64,000 nucleotides of DNA from Thermoleophilales bacterium (GCA_020636955.1 JACJWY010000004.1:1-64000); one strand, 5' to 3'. Counted from the first letter of the stretch, positions 53,910 to 63,398 are shown. Translations and numbers: made by a program. The notes: generated by a model from the sequence alone, not told the origin.

Positions 53910-53932
53910 TTCGTCTGCCATGCTGGGAAGAG

Positions 53933-54502
53933 ATGCTGATCGAAAAGGTTGATCTCGACGCCCTGGGGCTTTCCTACGGCGACGCCACCCGGATCATGGG
54001 GGAGGTGGCTCCGGATGGCGTGTCGCTGGGCGGTCAGGATTACGAGCCGGTCCCCGCCGAGCCGGAGTTCAAGCTCGATGTGTCCCGGACCAGCGCCGGG
54101 TACGCACTCCGTCTCCGCTTCAAGGTCGGTCTGACCGGCCCCTGCTTTCGCTGCCTGGAGAACGCCAGAGCGGATATTTCCGTTGACGTCCGGGAGGTGG
54201 ACCAGCCGGTCGAACCGATACCGATCCAGGGATCCAACCGACCCGGCGGGGATGAAGAGGATGAGGACGAGTCGAGCGCAGCCGAACTGGTCAGCCCTTA
54301 CGTCGACGAGGGAACGCTCGACCTCGTCGCTTGGACGCATGACGCTCTGATCCTTTCCCTGCCCGAGCAGATTCTCTGCCGTCCCGACTGTCTGGGCCTC
54401 TGCCCGGTCTGCGGCGAGACCCTGAACGGCGCCGATCCGGCCGCGCATGATCACGGCCAGAACCTCGATCCCCGCTGGGCGAAGCTTCGCGATCTCCAGT
54501 AG
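53933..54502 (+). CDS. DUF177 (YceD-like) protein
   Basis: 189 aa. GLTGPCFRCLENARADISVD and a C-terminal cysteine-rich part CRPDCLGLCPVCGETLN are the DUF177 signature. In plants and bacteria these proteins are tied to 23S rRNA processing, and the gene classically precedes rpmF as here. The central region (about residues 105-120) is strongly acidic. ATG 53933 with GGGAAGAG just upstream. The stop codon is the first part of the rpmF -10-like box. Confidence 0.88.
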   Translation: MLIEKVDLDALGLSYGDATRIMGEVAPDGVSLGGQDYEPVPAEPEFKLDVSRTSAGYALRLRFKVGLTGPCFRCLENARADISVDVREVDQPVEPIPIQGSNRPGGDEEDEDESSAAELVSPYVDEGTLDLVAWTHDALILSLPEQILCRPDCLGLCPVCGETLNGADPAAHDHGQNLDPRWAKLRDLQ

Positions 54503-54505
54503 ACT
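54500..54505 (+). promoter_or_regulatory. TAGACT -10-like box of rpmF
   Basis: TAGACT starts on the DUF177 stop codon and lies 10 nt before the rpmF ATG. Confidence 0.45.
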
Positions 54506-54515
54506 GCCGCGTCTT

Positions 54516-54725
54516 ATGGCCGTACCGAAGAAACGAACTTCAAGCACCCGCCGCGACAAGCGGCGCGCCACCCACAAGGCCGCCAAGGCCCGCGTCAATC
54601 ACTGTCCGCAGTGCCATCACCCGCGGCTGCCGCACCGGGTCTGCCCGAACTGCGGCCAGTACAAGGGCCGTGAGGTCATAGCTCCCAAAGAGCAGCCCTT
54701 CGGCACCGTCACCCCCGACGCCTAG
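54516..54725 (+). CDS. rpmF: 50S ribosomal protein L32 (zinc-binding form)
   Basis: 69 aa. MAVPKKRTSSTRRDKRRATH at the start, then CPQCHHPRLPHRVCPNCGQYKGREV, an intact zinc ribbon split here into CPQC and CPNC pairs. Followed 10 bp later by plsX, the normal order rpmF-plsX-acpP. Confidence 0.96.
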   Translation: MAVPKKRTSSTRRDKRRATHKAAKARVNHCPQCHHPRLPHRVCPNCGQYKGREVIAPKEQPFGTVTPDA

Positions 54726-54735
54726 CCGGTAAGTC

Positions 54736-55761
54736 TTGGATCTCAGCGGGACTACGGTCGCGCTCGATGGGCTCGGAGTCGAGAACGGTTTCGAGGTCCT
54801 GACCGAAGGAATCAGGCTGGCCGCAGCGGACGGCATCGGCCTCAGGGTTTTTGGTCCGGGATCGGCAATCGACGCTTCGGGGATTCCCGGCGTCGAAGTG
54901 ATCGAAACCACGGACCAGATCACCAATGAAGATGACCCGGTCCCCTCGGTCAGGTCGCGCCCCGACTCGTCGATCGTCCGTGCCGTCGCCGACGTGGCGG
55001 CAGGGAACGCGGATGCGGTGGTCAGCCTCGGGTCAACCGGAGCAACCATGGCCGCGGCCACCTTTGGCCTGAAGCGCTCGAAGGGCGTGAAGCGACCGGC
55101 CCTGGCCGCCCAGGTCCCTTTGCCGGGTCGGGTCACGGTCTTCCTCGACATCGGCGCCAACGTCGAAGTCAGGGCACAGCACCTGGTGCAGTTCGCCTGG
55201 CTCGGAGCCTCGTTTTCCCGGTCCGTGCTGGGGGTCGAACGGCCCGAGGTCGGCCTGCTCTCGGTCGGTGAGGAGGCCGGCAAGGGCCGGGACGAAGTTG
55301 TCGAAGCGCACGCCGCCCTTCTCGGAGCCGAGGAGTTCGATTTCATCGGCAACGTCGAAGGCCGTGATCTCCCGGCCGGCCGGGCCGACGTAATCGTTAC
55401 CGACGGCTTCACCGGCAATGTCGTCACCAAGGCACTGGAGGGAACAGTCAAGACGGTGGTCGGTGCGATCTCCGACGCTGCCCGAAAGAACCCCCTTTCG
55501 GCTGCCGGCGGACTCTTGCTCAAACCGGCGCTGAGCGGACTCCGGCATGACCTTCACCCCGACACGACCGGGGGTGCGATCCTGCTCGGCCTGCGCAAGA
55601 CCGCTGTGGTCGGGCACGGCAGCTCCGGTGCCGACGGAGTCGCAAATGCGATTCGCCTGGCTGCGCGCTCGGCCCGGGTCGATGCGCCCGGCCTGACCGA
55701 GGAGATGCTTCACCGGGTCGGAGTCAACCGTGGTGCGATCGGATCCAACCCGGACGTCTGA
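54736..55761 (+). CDS. plsX: Phosphate acyltransferase PlsX
   Basis: Forms acyl-phosphate from acyl-ACP to start phospholipid synthesis. 341 aa. VVSLGSTGATMAAATFGL, FLDIGANVEVRAQHLVQFA, FIGNVEGRDLPAG and VTDGFTGNVVTKALEG are conserved PlsX stretches. TTG start. The N-terminus lacks the DxMGGD form and reads VALDGLGVENGFEVL instead, a notable departure from most family members. acpP follows. Confidence 0.92.
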   Translation: MDLSGTTVALDGLGVENGFEVLTEGIRLAAADGIGLRVFGPGSAIDASGIPGVEVIETTDQITNEDDPVPSVRSRPDSSIVRAVADVAAGNADAVVSLGSTGATMAAATFGLKRSKGVKRPALAAQVPLPGRVTVFLDIGANVEVRAQHLVQFAWLGASFSRSVLGVERPEVGLLSVGEEAGKGRDEVVEAHAALLGAEEFDFIGNVEGRDLPAGRADVIVTDGFTGNVVTKALEGTVKTVVGAISDAARKNPLSAAGGLLLKPALSGLRHDLHPDTTGGAILLGLRKTAVVGHGSSGADGVANAIRLAARSARVDAPGLTEEMLHRVGVNRGAIGSNPDV

Positions 55762-55774
55762 TAGGAAACGTGGA

Positions 55775-56020
55775 ATGAATCGCGACGAAGTCATGGATCT
55801 GGTCCGCAATCATCTGGTGGTCGAGCTTGAGCTGGCCCCCGATCAGATCACCGAAACGGCCCGGTTCAAGGAAGATTTCGACGCCGATTCCCTGGACCTC
55901 TACGAGCTGGTGATGGAACTCGAGGACCAGTACGGGATCACGGTTTCCGAGCAGGAAGCGGCCGAGATCAAGACCGTCGGGGATGCGGTTGACTTTGTCG
56001 TGGCTAAAGCGGTCGCGTGA
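55775..56020 (+). CDS. acpP: Acyl carrier protein
   Basis: 81 aa, acidic. DADSLDLYELVMELEDQYG contains the DSL serine that takes phosphopantetheine. ATG 55775 with AGGAAA about 9 nt upstream; the longer frame from 55730 lies in plsX. Its end overlaps the possible rnc start. Confidence 0.95.
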   Translation: MNRDEVMDLVRNHLVVELELAPDQITETARFKEDFDADSLDLYELVMELEDQYGITVSEQEAAEIKTVGDAVDFVVAKAVA

Positions 56021-56723
56021 TCAATCTGCCCCCGCGGGGGCTCCGGCCGGGTCCGGGCTGGGCGCCCTGATCGAAGGCCTGCCGGCCGAACTCAAGGTGC
56101 CGGCCCTGACGCATTCCTCGTGGACCAGCGAACGGACCGGCTCATACGAACGTCTCGCCTTGCTCGGTGACAGCGTGCTGGGACTGTCGATCGCCGATGA
56201 GCTCTATCGCAGCTTTCCGGACCTGAGCGCCGGAGCCCTGACCAAGATTCTCAACCAGGCTGTGAGCGGTGCCTCATGCGCAGAGGTCGGCCGGGAGCTG
56301 GGCATCCCCGAACTTCTGATCGAAGCGGATCCGGGCACACCGGACGGCAAACAGACCCCGGCCAGGCTGCTGCTGGAAGGGGAGAGGCCGCTCCCCGAGA
56401 TCACCGAAGCCCTGATCGGCGCCTGCTACCTCCATTACGGATTCCAGGCGACCTCGACCGCCGTCGTCATGGCCTTCCGGCCGCGAATCGATCTGGTCCG
56501 GGAAAACCAGACCGACTTCAAGTCGGCCCTGCAGGAGGAAGCCGCTCGTCATGGCGAAACGGTCGCTTACGAAGTTCTTGCGGCCCGTGGTCCGGCCCAC
56601 CAGAGAACCTACGAAGTGGCCGTGATCTATCGCAGCGAAGAGATCGGACGGGGCGAGGGACGAAGCAAGAAGGCGGCCGGTCAGGCGGCGGCGGAAGTCG
56701 CCCTCGAACGCTTCTCGGACTGA
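55983..56723 (+). CDS. rnc: Ribonuclease III-like protein with altered catalytic residues
   Basis: 246 aa from ATG 55983; the start is uncertain because it overlaps acpP by 38 bp (TTG 55989 or 55995 are alternatives). RNase III domain: LPAELKVPALTHSSW, YERLALLGDSVLGLSIADEL, PEITEALIGACYLHYGF; then a dsRNA-binding domain with DFKSALQEEAARHG and GRSKKAAGQAAAEVALERF. Compared with the family, the metal-binding Glu of the ERLEFLGD signature is Ala (residue 59), and the Asp that pairs with EALIGA is Glu (139); Asp63 and Glu142 remain. The dsRBD looks normal, so RNA binding should persist even if cleavage is weak. Confidence 0.88.
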   Translation: MRLTLSWLKRSRDQSAPAGAPAGSGLGALIEGLPAELKVPALTHSSWTSERTGSYERLALLGDSVLGLSIADELYRSFPDLSAGALTKILNQAVSGASCAEVGRELGIPELLIEADPGTPDGKQTPARLLLEGERPLPEITEALIGACYLHYGFQATSTAVVMAFRPRIDLVRENQTDFKSALQEEAARHGETVAYEVLAARGPAHQRTYEVAVIYRSEEIGRGEGRSKKAAGQAAAEVALERFSD

Positions 56724-56832
56724 AAGTTCCCTGCACTTTGCGGGAAACCGTTTTTCCCAGTCCCGGTGCGGGGTTTGCCCGGGATGGAGCGGGGTTTCGT
56801 CCGTCCGGCGGACCCGGCAATCTGTAGGGCGC

Positions 56833-59181
56833 ATGTATCTGCGCTCAGTGACCATGAAGGGCTTCAAGTCCTTCCCGGAGAAGACGGAACTCGCCTTCTC
56901 GCCGGGAGTCAGCGTGATCGTCGGGCCGAACGGTTCCGGCAAGTCGAATATCACCGACGCTGTGCTCTGGTGTCTGGGCGAGCAGAGCCCGGGAGCGATC
57001 CGCGGCACCTCGATGCAGGACGTGATCTCGGTCGGCGGCAAAAACGTCGGAGCCCGCTCGGAGGCCGAGGTCGAAGTCGTGATCGACAATTCGGAAGGTC
57101 AGCTCGGCGACGAGTTTTCGGAGATATCGATCACCCGGCGCCTCAACCGCGATGGAGATGGCGGCTATTGGCTAAATGGCGCCCGCTGCCGGCTGACCGA
57201 CATCATCGAGCTGCTTTCCGACGCCAACCTCGGCCGTGAAATGCATTCGGTTATCAGTCAGGGAAGGGTCGACTCGATCGTCCACTCGAAACCCCGCGAG
57301 CGACGGATGCTGATCGAGGAAGCGGCGGGGCTGGGCAAGTTCCGCAAGCGTCGCCGTCGCGCCGAACTCAAGCTGATGGCCACCCGCGACAATCTCGACC
57401 GGGCACTGGATGTCGAACGGGAGGCTCGCAAGGCCCTTCGGCCCCTGAAACAGCAGGCCAACTCGGCCGAGATCGGCGCTCGTATCGAACGTCAGGAACT
57501 GGAGCTTAAGAGCCGTCTGGTCGCGGAGGACCTTCGCTTTGGCGAAGCCCGGCTTCAGCAGGCACGGACGGTCGCGGACAAGGCCCGCAAGGTTCGCGAC
57601 GGGCTGGAGCAGGAACTCGCGGCGGTCTCGAAGCGACGCCGGACGGCAGAGGAACGCTTCGCCGAGCGTGACCGGGAGAGGACTGCGATCTGGGGAATCC
57701 TCAATCAGCTCAGGTCCGGTCAGGAGCAGGTGGCGATAGAGACCTCGCGGATCTCGGATCAGGGCCGGCGGGTCGCGGCCAGGCTCGAGGAATTGCGGCT
57801 GGAGATGGCACCACTCACCCTCGACGTCGGTGAAAGTGGCAGCGCCAGCGAGCGGGCGAAGCGTCTTGTCGAGGAACTGGCCGAGGTGGATGCAGGGCTT
57901 TCCACGGCAGCGGAGGGTCTGAGGCAGGCCCGGGCCGAAGGGCCTGAGTCAAGGCGCCTGAAGTCGCTGGCCGAGGTCCATAAAGGTGCCGAGCGGGCAA
58001 CCACCCATGCCCGACGGGCTGAAAGCCTGCTCGGAGAGCGGCATCGCGAGCGGCTCGGCGAGAAGATGGCCGAGGTCGAGAAACTGGCCGAAATCATCAG
58101 TGCTCTGGAGGGCTCGGCCGGTCAGACCGGTCAGGCAATCCGGGACCGGGTTTCCCGGGCCGAAAGGGCCGTGATCGGAGATCAGGGCGACGCTGACGAG
58201 ATTTCCGCCGAGCTCAAGGCCTGCTCGGATCTGGAGATCGAGATCCAGAGCAAGCTGAGGGCGATAGCGGAGCAGTTGACCGGAGCGGAAGTCGAAGCGG
58301 CCCATCTGGGTGACCGTCGGGCCGAGGCGGCCAGCGAACTGGCCCGGATTTCCGAGACACTGAAAATCGAAATCCCGGAGCCGGAGGAAGAACTCGACGA
58401 AGAGGAACGCGAACAGATCGAAAGGCGGCTTTCCGGTCTGCGCACCCGGCGCGAACGGCTCGGTCCGGTGAACCCGCTGGCAAAGAAGGAATACGAGGAG
58501 GCGCTCGAACACGTCGAACAACTGGTCTCCCAGCGTGAGGACACCGAACGGGCGATGCGCGAACTCGAAGGCGTGATCCGGGACATCGACGCCGAGATCA
58601 AACGCTCGTTCGATGAAACCTTCGAGGCGACCGCGACGAACTTCGAGGAAATGATCGCCCAGCTGTTTCCGGGGGGCACCGGCCGGCTTCGTTCGGTGGA
58701 TCTGCGACCGGTGCCGAAACCGGCAGCAGAAGGCGAAGCCGGCGAAGCCGAAGAGCCGGACGACGTCGGTGACGAGGACGATCCCCGCGCGCCGAACGAA
58801 TCCGACTTCGGGGTTGAACTGGAAGTGACCCCTCAGGGCAAGCGGATGCGACAGATGAGCCTGCTTTCCGGCGGCGAGAAGGCGATGACCGCGCTGGCCT
58901 TCGTCTTCGCTGTTTTCCTTGCCCGGCCCTGCCCCTTCTACATCCTTGACGAGGTCGAGGCCGCTCTCGATGACGCCAATATCAACCGCTTCCTCGAACT
59001 GGTCCGACGCTTCTCGGATCGCACCCAGTTCGTGATCGTCACCCATCAGAAACTGACGATGGATGCGGCCGACGTGCTCTATGGCGTCAGCATGGGTGGT
59101 GACGGTGTGACCAGGGTGATTTCCCGCCGCCTGCCGAAGGGCGTCACGGCGCTCGAAGGCACCCAGCTCGAAGCGGCCTGA
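56833..59181 (+). CDS. smc: Short SMC chromosome-segregation ATPase without a visible hinge domain
   Basis: 782 aa versus about 1170-1190 for bacterial SMC. Head halves are complete: Walker A GPNGSGKSN (residues 31-39), QGRVDSIV (143-150), ERLGPVNPLAKKEYEE (541-556), signature LLSGGEKAMTALAF (677-690), Walker B PFYILDEVEAALDD (701-714) and VTHQK (736-740). Between residues ~165 and ~545 only charged coiled coil with Gly breaks (about 333-336, 365-370, 428-433) is seen; no hinge fold is recognisable and there is no CxxC hook. An acidic insert (about 632-658) precedes the signature motif. The frame is unbroken. Partner genes scpA/scpB are at 16.8-18.1 kb. Confidence 0.9.
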   Translation: MYLRSVTMKGFKSFPEKTELAFSPGVSVIVGPNGSGKSNITDAVLWCLGEQSPGAIRGTSMQDVISVGGKNVGARSEAEVEVVIDNSEGQLGDEFSEISITRRLNRDGDGGYWLNGARCRLTDIIELLSDANLGREMHSVISQGRVDSIVHSKPRERRMLIEEAAGLGKFRKRRRRAELKLMATRDNLDRALDVEREARKALRPLKQQANSAEIGARIERQELELKSRLVAEDLRFGEARLQQARTVADKARKVRDGLEQELAAVSKRRRTAEERFAERDRERTAIWGILNQLRSGQEQVAIETSRISDQGRRVAARLEELRLEMAPLTLDVGESGSASERAKRLVEELAEVDAGLSTAAEGLRQARAEGPESRRLKSLAEVHKGAERATTHARRAESLLGERHRERLGEKMAEVEKLAEIISALEGSAGQTGQAIRDRVSRAERAVIGDQGDADEISAELKACSDLEIEIQSKLRAIAEQLTGAEVEAAHLGDRRAEAASELARISETLKIEIPEPEEELDEEEREQIERRLSGLRTRRERLGPVNPLAKKEYEEALEHVEQLVSQREDTERAMRELEGVIRDIDAEIKRSFDETFEATATNFEEMIAQLFPGGTGRLRSVDLRPVPKPAAEGEAGEAEEPDDVGDEDDPRAPNESDFGVELEVTPQGKRMRQMSLLSGGEKAMTALAFVFAVFLARPCPFYILDEVEAALDDANINRFLELVRRFSDRTQFVIVTHQKLTMDAADVLYGVSMGGDGVTRVISRRLPKGVTALEGTQLEAA

Positions 59182-59201
59182 TCCGCGGTTCGGCTGACCT
59201 G

Positions 59202-59207
59202 TAGCTT
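59202..59207 (+). promoter_or_regulatory. TAGCTT -10-like box of ftsY
   Basis: TAGCTT lies 9 nt before the ftsY ATG. Confidence 0.45.
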
Positions 59208-59216
59208 TCGGCTCCG

Positions 59217-60227
<1,011 letters not shown>

Positions 60228-60230
60228 AGG

Positions 60231-61895
60231 CTAGCGCCGCCGGAGCGCGACCCGGCTCGACACGTTCACGACCCTGGTCCGGATGGTCCGGGTGACCTTC
60301 TTCCGAAAGCAGCTCGACCGGTCGCCGTGAGCCTTGACGCTCGCCTGAAGACTGAAGGTGACGCGGGCGCCATAGACCGACCCGCGCTCGCGTCGCATCT
60401 CCTTCCTGACGCCGGCCGGTATCCGGAAACGCAGTTTTCGGCTGTGATCGATCCGGATGATCCGGGGTCTCAGGCTGACGGTGCTTGCCCAGCCGCGCGC
60501 CGCGAAGGTGATCCGCGGTGTGATCTTCGCGTCGACATCACGTCTGGCCCGGATTCGGATCCGAAGGCCGGGAACGGGCGGGGCGTCGCCGAGGGGTGGC
60601 ACCAGCCCGAAGGTGCCGAGACCAAGACCGCCCCGGACCTTCCTGCAAGCCGGAGGCTTCGGGGATGCTTTCTTCACCACCCGATAGCCGATCGAAGCAC
60701 TACCGGTCTGCCCGTCTTCGGCGGTAGCGGTCACGACGTAGATGCGGTCACCGGCCGTCGAAGTGTCAAGCATCCCGCCGGGCGCCTGCCTTCCGTCCGA
60801 ACCAACACAGGAGTCCAACGGAGGCCCGTCCGTCGCCGCCGCACAGGAGAAGTCCACTGACACTTCGTCCCCGACCTCGAAGGTCTGCCCGTCGGAAGGG
60901 GACGAGATCGTCGCGACGGGAGCCTGGTCAGACTGGACGCCGAAGGTCCAGGTGTCCCCGAGGAAGGGTCCCTCCATTGTCAGACCCCCGAAGAGAACGA
61001 GCTCATTCTTCGACTCGTCAAGCGCCATGGGGTAGGAGGCGCGCGCAGGAGGGCTCGCGAAGGTGGTGACCCGGGACCAGTCGGTCCCGTCCCAGCCCCA
61101 GGTCTCTGACCCGCCTCCAGCCAGCTTGATCACGGAGCCGGTCGCCGGGCTGAACGCCATCGGCAGCCCGAAGCTGAGCGGGGGATCATGGGCCGGCGTC
61201 TCCTGATTCCAGGTAGTTCCGTTCCAGGTCCAGGTATCGGCGAAACCGGTGTTCTCGCCGATCCCGCCGAAGAGCACCATCTCGTCGTTCGCAGGGTCGT
61301 AGGCCATCGCGGCTCCCCATCGCGGCGACGGACTCGTTTGGGGGGCGAGCTGGGTCCAGGTAATTCCATTCCAGCTCCAGGTCGAGTTCTGCAGATCCCC
61401 GTTCGTCGCCGCACCGCCGAAGAGAAGCACCATCTCCATCCCCGGGTCGTAGGCGAGCGAAGGGTTGAAAACCTCGGGAGCCGGGGTGGAAGGGGAGAGC
61501 TCGGTCCAGGTGGATCCGTTCCACCGCCAGGTCTCGCCGCCGCCGTCCGGCTGTCCCCCGATCAGCAGCATTTGGCCTGAAGCGGCGTCGAAAGCCATGT
61601 CAGCGTTCGATCGCGGTGAAGGACTATTCGGGGGCGTCTCCAGGGTCCAGTCCTCGCCGTCCCAGGTCCAGGTGTCACCGAGCTGCACCCCTTCCTGCGT
61701 CTCGCCGCCGAAGAGCACCATCTCCCCGTGGTTCGAGTCATAGGCCATCGCTGCGCCCTCGCGGGCTGCAGGCGAGCTCGACGGCTCCTCCTCTCCCCAG
61801 TTCGGGGCCGGTGTTGCATATGCGGCAGGCGCGAAGACGGCGATGACGGAGATCGATGCAAGAGTTGCCGAAATCAGCGCTGCTCGTGCGTTCAA
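60231..61895 (-). CDS. Secreted kelch-repeat beta-propeller protein with cell-surface-like C-terminus
   Basis: 554 aa. TTG start with a strong GGGGGAGGG 6 nt upstream. Signal peptide (residues ~1-28, cut near AYA-TPA). Six kelch-like repeats of the form MVLFGG...DTWTWDG..W (residues ~45-340) predict a six-bladed propeller. Residues ~345-425 resemble an Ig/HYR-type module (ISSPSDGQTFEVGDEVSVDF, two cysteine pairs), then a basic C-terminal ~130 residues with no membrane anchor. Likely extracellular or wall-bound; ligand unknown. It lies on the opposite strand between ftsY and ffh, 3 bp from the ftsY stop. Confidence 0.85.
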   Translation of the reverse strand: MNARAALISATLASISVIAVFAPAAYATPAPNWGEEEPSSSPAAREGAAMAYDSNHGEMVLFGGETQEGVQLGDTWTWDGEDWTLETPPNSPSPRSNADMAFDAASGQMLLIGGQPDGGGETWRWNGSTWTELSPSTPAPEVFNPSLAYDPGMEMVLLFGGAATNGDLQNSTWSWNGITWTQLAPQTSPSPRWGAAMAYDPANDEMVLFGGIGENTGFADTWTWNGTTWNQETPAHDPPLSFGLPMAFSPATGSVIKLAGGGSETWGWDGTDWSRVTTFASPPARASYPMALDESKNELVLFGGLTMEGPFLGDTWTFGVQSDQAPVATISSPSDGQTFEVGDEVSVDFSCAAATDGPPLDSCVGSDGRQAPGGMLDTSTAGDRIYVVTATAEDGQTGSASIGYRVVKKASPKPPACRKVRGGLGLGTFGLVPPLGDAPPVPGLRIRIRARRDVDAKITPRITFAARGWASTVSLRPRIIRIDHSRKLRFRIPAGVRKEMRRERGSVYGARVTFSLQASVKAHGDRSSCFRKKVTRTIRTRVVNVSSRVALRRR

Positions 61896-61962
61896 GATGA
61901 TCCCTCCCCCGGTTCCCGTTGCGCTCCGGCAACCGCCGAGGCTGGCACCAACCTATCGCCTG

Positions 61963-61968
61963 TAGGCT
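61963..61968 (+). promoter_or_regulatory. TAGGCT -10-like box of ffh
   Basis: TAGGCT lies 9 nt before the ffh ATG, in the 82-bp divergent spacer shared with the kelch gene. Confidence 0.45.
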
Positions 61969-61977
61969 CCGTTACCC

Positions 61978-63342
61978 ATGTTTGACCAGCTTTCAGACCG
62001 CCTGCAGTCCACGCTTTCGGATGTCCGCAAACGCGGCAAGCTGACCGAAGCCGACGTCGACAAGGCGATGCGGGAGATCCGCCTCGCCCTGCTCGAAGCG
62101 GATGTGAACTTCAAGGTCGTCAAGGCTTTCACCGCGAGGGTCAAGGAACGCTGCCTCGGCGCCGACGTCATGGGTTCACTGAACCCCGGCCAGCAGGTCG
62201 TGAAGATCGTCAACGAGGAGTTGACCGAGCTGATGGGCGGGGCGGGCCGGGACCTCGTCTTCTCGAACAAGGGCATCACAGTGATCCTGATGGCCGGCCT
62301 CCAGGGCTCGGGCAAGACCACCGCCACCGCGAAGCTGGCGATGCTGCTGAAGAAGGAGGGCAAGAGCGTCGCCCTCGCCGCCTGCGACGTCTACCGTCCC
62401 GCCGCGATCAAGCAGCTCGAGACGGTCGGCAAACGGGCCGGCGCGGTCGTCTACCAGCAGGGCACCGACGCCGACCCCGTAGAGATCGCCGCCTGGGCGC
62501 TCGAAAAGGCGAAGGAAGAAGGTCGCGAAGTCCTGATCGTCGACACCGCCGGCCGGCTCCACATCGACTCCGACTTGATGGACGAGCTGGCCCGGATCCG
62601 CAAGCGGGTCAAGCCCCACAACGTGCTCCTGGTCGTCGATGCGATGACCGGCCAGGACGCGGTCGGGGTGGCCGAATCCTTCTCCGAGGCGGCCGAGTTC
62701 GACGGCGTGATCATCTCCAAGCTGGACGGCGACGCCCGTGGTGGTGCCGCTCTCTCGGTCAAGGCGGTCACCGGCAAGCCGATCATCTTCGCCTCGACCG
62801 GCGAGAAGCTCGAGGACTTCGAGCACTTCCATCCGGACCGGATGTCCAGCCGCATCCTCGGAATGGGCGACGTTCTCAGCCTGATCGAGAAGGCGGAAGA
62901 ACAGGTTTCGGAGGAGGAGGCCGAGGAACTCCAGAAGAAAATGTCAGAGGGGCAGTTCACGCTCGAGGACTTCCTCAAGCAGATGCGCCAGATCCGCAAG
63001 ATGGGTCCGATCGGGAATCTGCTCGGAATGATGCCCGGCATGGGAGCGATGAAGAAACTGAAGGACGTCGACGTCGACGACGGTGAACTGGACCGGGTAG
63101 AGGCGATCATCCTCTCGATGACCCCGCATGAACGGGCGATGCCGCAAATCATCAAGGGATCCCGGCGCCGACGGATCGCCGAAGGCTCGGGAACCAAGAT
63201 CCAGCAGGTGAACAACCTGGTCAAGCAGTTCGATCAGATGAAAAAGCTGATGAAGCACATGGCCAATGGTCAGATGCCGGATCAGAACCAGATGGCGAAG
63301 ATGATGGGGCAGGCCCAGCGCCCCAAGATTCGCCGCCGGTAG
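61978..63342 (+). CDS. ffh: Signal recognition particle protein Ffh
   Basis: 454 aa. N domain; G domain with GLQGSGKTTATAKLA, ACDVYRPAAIKQLE, VDTAGRLHIDSDLMDEL, DAMTGQDAV and KLDGDARGGAALS; then the M domain with GMMPGMGAMKKL, the RNA-binding GSRRRRIAEGSG and a Met-rich tail. Recognises signal sequences with 4.5S RNA (not in the window). rpsP follows. Confidence 0.96.
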   Translation: MFDQLSDRLQSTLSDVRKRGKLTEADVDKAMREIRLALLEADVNFKVVKAFTARVKERCLGADVMGSLNPGQQVVKIVNEELTELMGGAGRDLVFSNKGITVILMAGLQGSGKTTATAKLAMLLKKEGKSVALAACDVYRPAAIKQLETVGKRAGAVVYQQGTDADPVEIAAWALEKAKEEGREVLIVDTAGRLHIDSDLMDELARIRKRVKPHNVLLVVDAMTGQDAVGVAESFSEAAEFDGVIISKLDGDARGGAALSVKAVTGKPIIFASTGEKLEDFEHFHPDRMSSRILGMGDVLSLIEKAEEQVSEEEAEELQKKMSEGQFTLEDFLKQMRQIRKMGPIGNLLGMMPGMGAMKKLKDVDVDDGELDRVEAIILSMTPHERAMPQIIKGSRRRRIAEGSGTKIQQVNNLVKQFDQMKKLMKHMANGQMPDQNQMAKMMGQAQRPKIRRR

Positions 63343-63382
63343 CCGGGTTCACCGTCACCGGGCAGTAAAACGGCCAAACCTG

Positions 63383-63388
63383 TACGAT
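63383..63388 (+). promoter_or_regulatory. TACGAT -10-like box of rpsP
   Basis: TACGAT is 10 nt before the rpsP ATG. Confidence 0.45.
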
Positions 63389-63398
63389 TCCGCGTCCA

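Noticed and set aside
53360..54598. 412-codon version of the minus-strand methyltransferase
   Set aside because: The upstream part lies opposite the well-supported DUF177 and rpmF genes; the box at 53904-53909 and family size favour ATG 53896.
56017..56070. GTG at 56017 overlapping the acpP stop as rnc start
   Set aside because: It is not in the rnc frame and stops after 17 codons.
56833..59181. Short SMC as a frameshift or split gene
   Set aside because: One continuous frame holds both head halves with all motifs, and there is no stop or frame change; an in-frame assembly deletion is the only artefact left open.
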